The notes under the pieces: model-generated
Seen by the model: only the letters and a program-made list of their open reading frames with translations
What the model was told of the DNA's origin: nothing
Databases searched by the model: none
Translations under genes and position numbers: made by a program
Shown here: positions 12,606 through 22,800 of the stretch, piece by piece
Layout: each line of letters opens with the position of its first letter
Position numbering within the stretch: position 1 is the stretch's first letter
NCBI GenBank assembly: GCA_018857735.1
Contig: JABMCL010002049.1
Location: 1,076,001-1,140,000, forward strand
Length of the DNA stretch: 64,000 bases
Source: Alviniconcha marisindica
Taxonomy: Eukaryota > Mollusca > Gastropoda > Provannidae
Direction of reading: 5' to 3'

Positions 12606-13127
12606 TTAAAGGAACTAGCCTTCTCAGATTTGGCAGGCGGATTTTTTTTTCTCTTTCTTAAATTTTGTATGAAATTTTGTTGTTGTTTTAATTTAGTCAT
12701 GATTTGTCTACTGCATTATGTGTTCCAATCTGCCAGCTAATTTTGCAAAATTGCCCGTCTCTAGAACGCTGCAATATGTCATCTAACGTTCACGCCACAG
12801 AGATAAAAACAGTCGGTGACAAAAATGATGGCAATCCACGTAGAGTTCTTCCGTGACCTTTACGCAAAACTGAGAGCTTCCAGGTGTTCTATCCGTGTCG
12901 TCAAATACATTTTAGTGATGTCAAAATGAAGTAGCGGCAAAAAAAGTGCACAACGAGGTAATGAGCTCACGAAACAAGTGTTAGTGGTTGTTTCGAAAAA
13001 GCTCACCTTATGAAATCGATGTAAAATCAACGGCACGTTCAGTCGCAAGACGTTTACTGCGGATCATGTTCTATTAACCTGCCCCAAGCACACGAAATGT
13101 TTAGCCTGCGCAGGCTAGTTCCTTTAA
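12606..13127. mobile_element. MITE-like TTAA inverted-repeat element, copy 2 (inverted relative to copy 1)
   Basis: The left end is TTAAAGGAACTAGCCTTCTC and the right end AGGCTAGTTCCTTTAA, a clean inverted repeat of 16 bp including TTAA. Read as reverse complement, the interior aligns with 5009-5608 over nearly its whole length with scattered differences; the two TGACGTCA boxes of copy 1 are mutated here. Confidence 0.7.
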
Positions 13128-13880
13128 TCACAATAGTGTTTGGTGGCCCCTGAAGTTTGTTTCGTGAAAGTCGATTTAGAATAAACGAACATCGCAGTAA
13201 TTAAGTCACTTTTTCTGCAGTTTTTATTTTGACAGTTGTAGACGATTGTGGTGTAGCGACACTCGATTTTAACAATGTCTGGACAGCGTTGAACAGACAA
13301 TTTGAAGATGTTTTATTTTACTAATTATGCATAGTTTAGAGGCAAACTGTTCAGATCTGCTAGCTGATAACCCCATGAGGTGACGGTGTGCAGGTCACAG
13401 ATTAACTAGTAACTGGGATTGAACGTCCTGTCAACCAAACAGGGTCACCTCAGGACGATCAAACTCTGCTATAAGTGTACCTTCTTCATTATACATGTAA
13501 AATCAATCCGTACACAAATATAAACAAAACATACAGAAACCTCAAACACAAATTTTCTAAGAGTTATCCCTTCCAAATATTGGCAATTGTCGGGACGTGA
13601 ACATCCAGTCACTGAATTAGCTGGTAACCTAATTCAGTTACTCACTGGATTACTGGTGACCTACTTTATTCTGAATATCTGATGCCTGATTTATTTTGAC
13701 CGCTATATACGCCGGTGGGAGGGATGCACACAACAAACAGACTGGGGCGAGCTGCACGCTCGAATCGTGCTGATCAGTAAAAGCACATCTGGAATCAGTG
13801 GTGACGGTTGTATGGTTCGATTTTCACTGAGACATGTCGGATACGCTTGGCTGAACAGGGGAAACACGTATGTAGCTTTC
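13128..13880. other. Non-coding stretch
   Basis: The first 48 bp are shared with the flank of the other TTAA element (4960-5008). The stretch 13405-13470 resembles the dispersed repeat at 21010. Nothing else is recognised. Confidence 0.4.
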
Positions 13881-13884
13881 TCGT

Positions 13885-13952
13885 ATGTGTGTGTGTATAC
13901 GCGCGCGCGCGCGCGTGCGTGCGTGCGTGCGTGCGTGTGTGTGTGTGTGTTC
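13885..13952. repeat. (GT)/(GC) alternating tract
   Basis: GTGTGTGT-ATAC-(GC)8-(GTGC)n-(GT)n: an unbroken purine-pyrimidine alternation of about 60 bp. Confidence 0.9.
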
Positions 13953-14035
13953 TTTTTCTTCTTAGTGCTCGTAAGTTGCTCTGTTCGTTCGTAATATTCG
14001 GATCAGTTGCTGTGGTTATTTTGAATACTTTTTCT

Positions 14036-14290
14036 CTGTGTGTGTGTGTGGAGTGGTGGTGGTGGTGTGTGTGTCCGTCTGGTGGTGGTGGTGGTGGTGT
14101 GTGTGTATGTGTCCGTCTGGTGTGGAGTGCGATGGTGGTGGTGATGGTGGTGGTGTGTGTGTGTCCGTCTGGTGGTGGTGGTGGTGGTGTGTGTGTATGT
14201 GTCCGTCTGGTGTGGAGTGCGATGGTGGTGGTGATGGTGGTGGTGTGTGTGTGTGTGTCCGTCTGGTGTGAAGTGGTGGTAGTGGTGCTG
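14036..14290. repeat. 90-bp GTG-rich minisatellite
   Basis: A unit starting ccgtctggtggtggtggtgg recurs at 14075 and 14165, with a partial third at 14259. The period is 30 codons, producing open frames on both strands. Confidence 0.88.
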
Positions 14291-14402
14291 TGTGTGCGCC
14301 CTGCGTTCTGTGGGCGAGGGTTCCCATCTTTTATTTTCACAATGAATTGGCGGGGAAGGAGCAGGTTTCTGTTCATAGAGGTCACTGTTCTTAAAAACTT
14401 AA

Positions 14403-14505
14403 AATATATATATATATATATATATATTTAAAACACACACACCAAAAATGATTTTTTTTAAATGCAGGGAGACTAACACACACACATACACGCGCGCGCG
14501 CGTGC
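14403..14505. repeat. (TA)n, (AC)n and (CG)n tracts
   Basis: A TA run at 14404-14427, AC runs at 14433-14442 and 14478-14487, and CGCGCGCGCGTGCGCACG at 14491-14508. Confidence 0.88.
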
Positions 14506-15198
14506 GCACGTCTTGCACATAGTTATGCATGAACCCTCGTTGAGGTATACAGCTTTTTTTAAACTGCGGATAGCATTCTCTGTCTCGATGTTCATTATGT
14601 GTGTTATACATGTTCAGCGCTTTGAGCCGCAGAGTAGGCGCTTTACAAATTTCCGTCATTTTTATTATAAGCCGGGCCCGGTTTTCGTCTTCGGTTCGGG
14701 TTCCCTCTAAGAATGTGTTTGTTGTTGTTGTGTTGTTTCAGGCAGCGTGCGTCCTTGGGCTTATTCAACGCCTGCGACGATGTGCTTGGGCCGATGTGCT
14801 ATGGGACAGCTGAGCGTAGCGTCACATGTTCGAAGATGATGTAGTTCCGGTAATCGGTATCGGCTTGCAGACAACACCTTGAACTGAACTGAACTGAAAT
14901 GAGCTGATCCGATGCAAAACGACGTATCTTCGGTAATCTACATCTGTATTTAATATTCAGACAAGCAAAGAGAGAGATAGTGAGAAAAAAAGGAAGGGAA
15001 AAAAGAAGATGTGACTGCACAGAAAGCCGACTTATCGCAGAGCTGCGGGCTGATCCCATAAACAAGGAAAGAAGAAGAAAGAAAGAGGGAGGGGGGGGGG
15101 GGGGGGGGAGAGAGGAAAAATAAATAAACATACAGAAGAAAGAAAGGGTGGGGACCAAAAGAAAAAACATCAAAGCCAGGTTCTCAGTTGTGTAATTA
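14506..15198. other. Non-coding stretch
   Basis: The stretch 14612-14665 (cagcgctttgagccgcagag, aggcgctttacaaatt) is a LINE/SINE-type tail. A poly(G) run of about 18 bases lies at 15092-15109. Confidence 0.45.
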
Positions 15199-15234
15199 AT
15201 GTCCTACCTCATTAAATTTCACAGTCTAGAAAGA

Positions 15235-15438
15235 ATGGCCTGCTGCTTTGCAAGAAAGTCGTTGAAATGTGACGAAGTCTCCCCCATAGGCACACAACCA
15301 AGGAAAATGTCCGGCAAAGGCATTGTCACCAGTGCTAACGCCGTCACGCCCAGAGCGGAAGGGAATGCAAGAGACACAACTCCGACGACACAGGAAGACA
15401 CAAAAGCGACTAGTCAAAATGACGCTCCGGGGGGTTCA
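15235..15438 (+). CDS. Candidate upstream exon of the SULT gene
   Basis: An open stretch beginning MACCFARKSLKC ends in GGTTCA followed by a consensus donor GTAAGTAT at 15439. The donor falls between codons, and the SULT exon at 19858 starts between codons after an acceptor-like sequence, so the two would join in frame and add 68 residues (or 44 if the Met at 15307, MSGKGIVTSA, is used). The tail is rich in Thr, Ser, Asn and Asp and low in hydrophobics, like a disordered extension. Base use is more coding-like than the flanking DNA. Upstream at 15212-15223 lies another acceptor-like taaatttcacag. Joining to SULT is inference; it could belong to another transcript or be chance. Confidence 0.42.
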
Positions 15439-15489
15439 GTAAGTATACCTTTACGTATCATGGCCTGTACCTTTTCCTCTAGGAAGAAA

Positions 15490-16235
15490 ACAAACAAACA
15501 AACAATTTAGTCCAGAACAAACGAATGAGCGAAAAAACTAACAAGTGACTGGCTACATTGAGAAAATACGGCACACATTTACATGCAACAGAATCATTGA
15601 TGCTGCAGACATTCTTCTTAAGAAGTCAGAGACTTGAGTGACAGACCGCGATCAGCCAGTCAGCATGCGCAGACGAGACACACCATCGCCAGTTTTACCC
15701 GACTGTTAATCACTTCCTTTCCTTCGACTCTCGCCAGCGGAAAGGGACACTGGATCGTACATGAGAAAAAGTGAAAAACGTTCCCGTGAATCTTTCAAAC
15801 ATGTGGATGTCGCCACACTTTCGTTGAACCTCGCGTCAGTGGGCGGAACATTCTCTCTCATGGTGACACCTTAATTGTAGGTTGTGTTCGTGCCGCGATC
15901 GTGCACGAACCTTTCAGTACCAAACTCCAGTTGTTTTGAATTCGCTGCCTCCTCTCGTCCTTGTCATCTTTTAAGGCTCAACTTAAAACACATTATGTTT
16001 TCTCACCGCCTTTCCGTAATAATATCTGCCTAGCTGTCGGTATATACAGAGCAAGGTTCCACCTAGTGAAAGGTGAAAAATCAAGTTTTGAATATCTGAG
16101 TTTTGTTTTGTTTTTTAGATGTGAAAATGACTGAATTGTCATGTTCTAAAAGCCTTTTTGTCATATTCGTAATAGATTTTGAGATACTTGGGGTTAAACG
16201 TTTTTCTTCTTTTTTTAAATCGAGAAGAGCAACCA
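15490..16235. other. Intronic or intergenic DNA right of the candidate SULT exon
   Basis: Apart from the LINE scrap at 15925-16020, nothing is recognised. Confidence 0.4.
15925..16020 (+). mobile_element. CR1-like LINE C-terminal scrap
   Basis: NSLPPLVLVIF followed by a shifted LKxxLKTHxF (tcatcttttaaggctcaacttaaaacaca) corresponds to the end of ORF2 of CR1/L2-like LINEs. Confidence 0.5.
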
Positions 16236-16262
16236 CGCACGCACGCACGCACGCGCGCGCAC

Positions 16263-16331
<69 letters not shown>
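16232..16331. repeat. (ACGC)n-(AC)n microsatellite
   Basis: ACGC units to 16297 with CGCGCGC interruptions, then about 18 AC units. Confidence 0.92.
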
Positions 16332-16332
<1 letters not shown>

Positions 16333-17459
16333 CAAAGTGGGGGAACATGACGCAATACAATTTTGATAAAAAGTGTTTTCTCAGGTTCTTCTTCTTCCTT
16401 TTTATTGAAAATCTTTTCACATTAGTGATATTAGACTGAACATTGAGCAAGTTACACCAAGAAATTAACACACCTTAATTTTTTTTTAATAATTTTAAAA
16501 AAAAACCCACACACACTTATTTGCAGTCACAACAAAAAACATAGTTTATTACGCTTGTATATTTAGACTTACACATAGTTTACTTGCATCTGATCCGTAT
16601 CTCACACACGCAGAAACACATGCACGCACATATACTGCTAACGCAGTCATACACACTAATTTTTGCACGATAATACTACAGAATGTCTGGCCTACTTTCT
16701 GACACACTTAAATTAGCTATCACACATACATTCACATCTTCAGTTACAACTGTCTGGGTGACTGGTACAGAAGACGGAGAAACCCCCTTACTCCCCCCCC
16801 CCCCCCCCCGCCCTCCACCTTCCAGCCCCGTCCTTGACTTACCTTTCTTCTTCTCTCTTTCACCTTTCTGTCGTCTTGGTCGTGCCCAAGGAGATGTCTG
16901 GCTATTTTCGTGCTGAAAGCACCGGGGTTATAGCTGCCGTTATTGGACAAAGCGGTTAACAGACCTTGTTCTGCCACAAAGAGACAGCCTGATCGCTATA
17001 ACGAATGCTGCCTACGCTATAGACTTGCTACTAGTTAAGGACTGTTTATTAGCTAATCATGAAGGTCGCAGAAAGGTCAGAAGGATACTAATTAGAGTGC
17101 ACTGTTTTTCTGTATAGTAATTCATGTGTTATTACCGTTAGTATCGCTCTGCAGTTGGATACCGCAGACGCAGAAATCTACCCCTCCCCACCACGACCAC
17201 CCCCCCCCCAAGAATCTCTACCCCCCCCCCCCCCACCCCACCACCACCCCGAGAATCTCTCTTAGGATATCAGTCGTATTTTTATTTCTTTATCTATTCA
17301 CTTGGCAATCAAGATAAATTGTACTGTATCGTATGCCTTTATTTTAGTTTTTTTAAATAATTCTATGAACACTTGTTGAGCGCCTCATCGCGAGATGAGT
17401 CCTAGGCACTTCACAATGGCAGCTATCGCGCTATTCTCTGCTTCCGAGCAAACCCACTA
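16332..17459. other. Non-coding stretch
   Basis: C-rich runs lie at 16790-16812 and 17197-17240. A minus-strand open frame (16850-16977, TALSNNGSYNPGAFSTKIAR) has coding-like composition and a donor-like end, but was not recognised. Confidence 0.4.
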
Positions 17460-17785
17460 GTAAGTAAGTAAACATGGTGCTTAACGTCGACAGAAACCGT
17501 ACGACTTATTAGGGACGGGGAGAAGGGGGTATGGAGGTGGGGGGAGAGGGAGATTATATACCTATCGCTACACTGTCACCACCAGAATGATTGCTGCATT
17601 AAGATGGGCAGCGATGAGAGCCATTTTAATGTTTCAGTAGGAAGTGATGGACAAAGTCACAGGACAGTGTTCACAAACCTCAACCTTTTTGAACAGAAAG
17701 GAGAGCCGAAGCGGTATCGAACCGAGGTCCTTCTGCTTACCAACCTAACGCCTTACCGCTAGGCCAAACCGGCTCACCAGACCCA
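17460..17785 (-). mobile_element. tRNA-derived SINE
   Basis: The minus strand begins with a tRNA-like head: A box TGGCCTAGCGGTAAGG (17751-17766) and B box GGTTCGATACC (17713-17723), spaced as in Pol III promoters. The body (cactgtcctgtgactttgtcc, aatggctctcatc, gtgacagtgtagcgatagg) ends gttaagcaccatgtttactt with a cttacttact tail. Copies without the head lie at 11885-12100 and, as a tail only, at 10988-11035. Confidence 0.82.
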
Positions 17786-17859
17786 CTGTATAGCCATGGA
17801 CCTATATAGGTCCATGGTATAGCGGCTTACTAGCGTCAAAAGACATAATTAATAATTAT

Positions 17860-18475
17860 GTGCAATGATTTTATTTTATTTTTTGGTCACAATATTAAAC
17901 CATCATATGTTGATAGAATTAGACACTACCTAACGTTTTTCTTAGAAATCAGAACGGCAGAGTGCCTGGCGGCAGTTGAAACATGCAAGCTAGCCTGTAT
18001 TCCGATCTACTCCAGGAAAGACCCCTTCATAATTATCAGTTCCAGCTTCTCTGCAGAAATCTCATGAGATTAATTCACTACTTAAGAAGACTGTATATAA
18101 ACAAACTGAAAAAAAGTAAATTTGCGATATCTTCTTGTTCTAGATATTTAGCAAGAGTAATATACAAGTTACGTTTAAATTCATGGAACACTAAATATTC
18201 ACAGAATGTGACATGCGTTTGTTAAAATATCTTATCTGTTAAACACATACTGCTTGAATGTCCTATTACTACAGAGGTATTTAAGAAAAACGGACGACTT
18301 AAATGCTTACAACAATGTAAGAGATATTTTGTATAATACTGATGTTATTACTAATATTGTCAAATCGATTGTTAATAGTACTGTGGGAAAATTAGTATAA
18401 ATAATAATTATATGTTTTTGCTTTTTGTTTTTGTCTAATATCACCTCAATGTGAACAGACATAAAATATTGATTG
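17860..18475 (+). mobile_element. LINE C-terminal remnant and 3' end
   Basis: Frames give LARVIYKLRLNSWNTKYSQN then HILLECPITTEVFKK, the C-terminal pattern of RNase H-bearing LINEs. It runs into a 3' UTR shared with 7480-7702. Stops and frameshifts are frequent. Confidence 0.75.
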
Positions 18476-19625
18476 TCACACAAAAGTACATCAACAACAG
18501 CAGCATAGTTTCAGTCTGTGTCAGATGTATGTGTCGCAAACAGCCCTCTGTAAGCGGGGACGGCCTGAGTAGCAGTGGCTGAGATGGCTTACAGAAACCT
18601 AACCGGTTGAGAGGTTGTCACGATCCTGGTACATAATACCTTCACCAACACAGGTGGGCCAAGAAGAGGACAAAGCAAAGTACAGAATGTCGTACGTCCT
18701 CACTTCTTCCTTTTTACTTAGTCTTTTGACATTTAAAAAAAATGTATCGCACGTCCTCTAGCGTGCAACTCACACCTTAACCCTTTCTGCAGCTCTGCCG
18801 TGACCCCGCAGTGGGGTACTGCGGACGCAGAAATTAAGGTCCCCCCTCAGTTGACAGCTGTAAAATGTTCTTTCTGTTAAAGCTCGGAGCAAGTCAGAAT
18901 ATAACCATGCGTGCTTCGCCCACTGCTAAAAAACATCTTTTTTTGTTCTATTTTTTACCTCTATGGTCCATTCACCTTCATTTCTTCCTAACCCTCTCCT
19001 CTCCTCGCTTTTCAGTTGCGTTTGTTTTGGCTAACACATTGTCCCGTGTGTGCCCGCGGAATAAAATATGTCACTCTGCTCGTAGTCACAAACGACTTAA
19101 GAAGGTTCCCATCGTGAGATCCTGCTAAATATAAGGAGGCGCCAAAACCAGTTCTTTTTCATCATAACAGTGAATTAGACATACTTATGATCTGATCAGT
19201 TGTGTTTTAATGTTGTACTGACGTCCCTAGTTCAGTGAATGGGTTAAACGCATTTCCGGAGGAACTCGACCTTAAAGTGTGCTAGTAGGGAAACACGGTG
19301 CAATATCTCGTCGCGCCAGTCTATTTTAGTTTGCCCTTACTTACGGGCTCTGTGGATTTCCTAAGCTGTGTCAGTTTTAAGTTACAAGTAAGTCGCTGCC
19401 CCCTTCCTCCATTCATCTGCCCCTAACCTTCGCCCCCACCCCCACCCCCCCAACTCGTCCCGCCCCCCTCCCCACCCCTTTCTGTGTATCCTGCCAAACA
19501 AAAATTGCTGTGGTTATAGCCTGCAGTTCGGTGGGTGTGCTGACTTGGGAAGGCCAAAGACCTATTGTATAATTAACAACAAAACAAATGCGAGGTTTTG
19601 TTGCATAATTTGTATGTGTGCATCC
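18476..19625. other. Non-coding stretch left of the SULT exon
   Basis: No gene or clear repeat is seen; C-rich DNA lies at 19430-19480. Confidence 0.4.
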
Positions 19626-19742
19626 GTGCGCGGGCCGGTGTGTGTGCGCGCGCGCGCGTGTGTGTGTGGGGGTGGGGGGAGCGTGCCTGCGTGCAATCAT
19701 GTGTGTGCGCGCGCGCGCGCGCGCGCGTGTGTGTGTGTGTGA
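19626..19742. repeat. Alternating (GC)n/(GT)n tract upstream of SULT exon
   Basis: GTGTGTGTGCGCGCGCGCGC with flanking GT, a G-rich spacer, then GTGTGTGCGC, about eight more GC units and a GT run. It ends about 116 bp before the exon at 19858. Confidence 0.92.
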
Positions 19743-19749
19743 TCAAAAG

Positions 19750-19826
19750 CGCATATCTGTAGGCCTTTGTAAGCGCTCCGTGATCCAAAATGGGGCGTCA
19801 TAAATAATTTATTATTATTATTACAA
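19750..19826. repeat. LINE/SINE-type tail ending (ATT)n
   Basis: The sequence ggcctttgtaagcgctccgt, gcgtcataaataatttatta resembles the 3' tails at 9500-9590 and 39705-39785 and ends in TTATTATTATTA. Confidence 0.5.
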
Positions 19827-19857
19827 CTAGACTTGGATGGTGTTCCTCCAGTTTCAG

Positions 19858-22800
19858 ATGCCGGAGGTGGAGATACACAAGGTGGAAGATGGGGAGGGCA
19901 ACCTCATCACGTTGGGCAGGTTGTTCGGCACATGGACCGCTCCCTGGCCCTCACTTCCGCAACAGATTATGCGCGCGCAGCAGTTCACCTTCCATGACAG
20001 TGACGTCATCCTGGTAGGATATCCGAAATCCGGTGAGCAGCTTGTTTTTCCCTTTCCTATTTATTATTTATTTTATTTATTATTATCATTTTCTTGTCTA
20101 TGTAATATAGTAATAATAATGATCTCCAGGCTATTTGTTATCTGCTATTTTTTCAAATTCGAACATATAGTCCATTACAAAGCAAAGTACAAAGAACCAA
20201 AACATATTTAAAACGAACTAAGTTGATTTATTAGATTAAAACACGGAAAGACGGACATTAATCTCACCAAAGGAAATCGACGAAAATGTCGTTCGGTTTG
20301 TCTTCGGGCGATGTTTGAATTTCACCGACATTGTATGCGTGAGTACATCATCTGTACCGCCTGTCGCTTTGTGCTTTTGATTGTAAAATGATTGTTTAAT
20401 TCAGTTCTGTTGGTTGTTTCCAGGATCATACATCATAACTCGCTTCTGTTCGTTGTTAAATAAAATAACCTATGTCATAATTCAGTTCTGTTGGTTGTTT
20501 CCAGGATCATACATCACAATTCGCTTATGTTTGTTGTTAAAAACAACAACTTATGTCATAATTCAGTTCTTTTGGTTGTTTCCAGGATCATACATCATAA
20601 CTCGCTTCTGTTTGTTGTTTCGTGGTGGGATCCGGACACTGACGGCTGTTGGCTGTTGGCAGGGTCCCACTGGATGTGGGAGATGCTGCACATGCTGTTC
20701 AAGGGCAAAGCCGAACACACCCGCACGCCCAAAGAACGCCTGATGCTCAGCTTCAGCACCCAGGAGTTCTTCGACACCCTGGCTCCCCCCCGGATCTTCA
20801 ACTGCCACGCTCCTTTCGTGGCCCTGCCCACTGCTGTGAGAGAGAGCCAGAACAAGTGTAAAATCATCTACATTCTGCGGAACCCCAAAGACCTCGCTGT
20901 GTCTTTCTATCACCACATCAAGTCCCAGGCAGACTTCGACTACGATGGGAGTTTCCATGGCTTTCTAGATCTCTTTGTCGAAGGGAAAAGTAAGGACGAG
21001 TTAGTTAGTTCTTGGATTTTAACGTCCCGTCAGCCGCACAGAGTCACCTCATGACGAATCACACATTCAAACTTCTTTCACGCCAGTTCAGAACACACAA
21101 TACTAAATCAGAAGTAAAATTCTGAATCACAGTTAAGGACACAAGACAGTCAGCATCTAAATTTATGAAATCACAAACACATGGATGATTCACTGTTACA
21201 ATTCACAGAAAGGCTAGAAAGAACAGAGGGAAAAGTACTCATCGTATGACGGCTAGCATTTTAGTGAACAAAGTGTAAATGAGATAATTACGATAATCGG
21301 TGAAGATTTGCAGACTGAGTGCGGCAAAACAGGGCAAATCCGAAGTGCCCTAAGGAAAGGAAAGAAAACTCATTTGTTGATCACAGACCTTCTCCGTCGC
21401 AGTGGACGAAATAGCTGAGCAATCACACAGATCGTAAGCGTACTACGTTTATATAATTCCAAGCGTTAGAACAAAATAACCCTTCACATATTTTATATTC
21501 CCTGGCAACAAGGAAAAGAAACGGTTTCTAAAAATTCGACGAGACGAAGAAGGAGGAGCGTTCAAAGTAAGTCGGCGTGGAACGGAGCCGATCGATCTCG
21601 CGACCCGCAGTGACCTCTCTCGTTAAGAATGACCCCAGTTCGATACTGTTCCCCAATTTCGCTTTTGCTTTCGTAACATAATAATCATAAAGAGGATTTC
21701 TAGAGCGCCCATCTACCGCACAGGGCACTTTACAATAACACTAACCACACACACACGCACACGCACCCACGCACGCACGCATGCACGCACGCACGCACGC
21801 ACACACACGTACGGCTGTGAAAAACAGTTTAGAAATAGTTATTGAATAGGCGCGTCTTGAGGGCGGCTTTAAAAGAGGAGGCAGAGTCAGAGTGGCGGAG
21901 TGTTTGAGGCAAATTGTTCCAAACAGATGGGCCACATGACCTCCATGACGAATATTGCTAAGACTGTTCCCTGTGCATGCATTATCCCTGGTATGACCCA
22001 ATGCGGTCGACTGGGCTCAAAGCATCAACTAACGAACTAACTAACTAACTAACTGTGCTTGCAGTTCCGGGCGGGTCGTGGTTTGACTTCGTGCTGGGCT
22101 GGGAGGAGACGTTGAAGAACAACCCCCAGCTGCAGGTCCTTGTGCTCCACTACGAGGACGTCAAGGAGGTGAGGTGTTGTTGGCCTATTGTTGTTAACCC
22201 TTGCCCTGCCCTGAGGACGTTGTGTGGTGTCACCTCACTGCTCAGCTGCAGGTCCTTGTGCTCCACTATGAGGATATCAAAGAGGTGAAGTGTTTGTTAG
22301 CCTATTGTTCATAAGCATCGCCCTGCCCTCACGACGCTGTTGTTAGCCTGTTGCTAGGCATTGTCCTGCCCTCACTAACATTATTGTTAGCCTATCGCTA
22401 GGCATTGCCCTGCCCTCAGGACTTTGTTGTTAGCCTGTTGCTAGGTCTTATCCTGCCTTCACGACGCCGTTGTTAGCCTGTCTCCCTCCCCCCCACCACC
22501 ACCCCGCCACCAACCCCACTTCACCCACCCCTCTCTATTCTCTACCCGGGCTGGTGTTGTGCGTGCCTGGCAGGACACGGTGTCGGCGCTGGGTCGGGTG
22601 AACGAGTTCCTGGGGCTGGGGCGGGATGGCGCGCTGTTGCAGCGGGTGGCTGCGGAATGCTCCATTTCCAAGATGAAGAAAGTGGACGACGAGCTGAAGG
22701 CGCAGGGCCCCGAGCACGTCAACCTCTCCAAGACGGGCAAGAACTTCATCTATCGAAAAGGTGCCTATCGCAGCAAAATGCAGAAATGCCAGATATATAT

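Noticed and set aside
16744..16977. Minus-strand frame with TALSNNGSYNPGAFSTKIARHL ending at a donor-like AAAGGTGAAAG
   Set aside because: It looks coding-like, but no homologue was recognised and no partner exon was found; recorded only in the region note.
20595..20958. Antisense frames opposite SULT exon 2
   Set aside because: Shadows of the real exon; the sense strand carries the PAPS-binding motifs.
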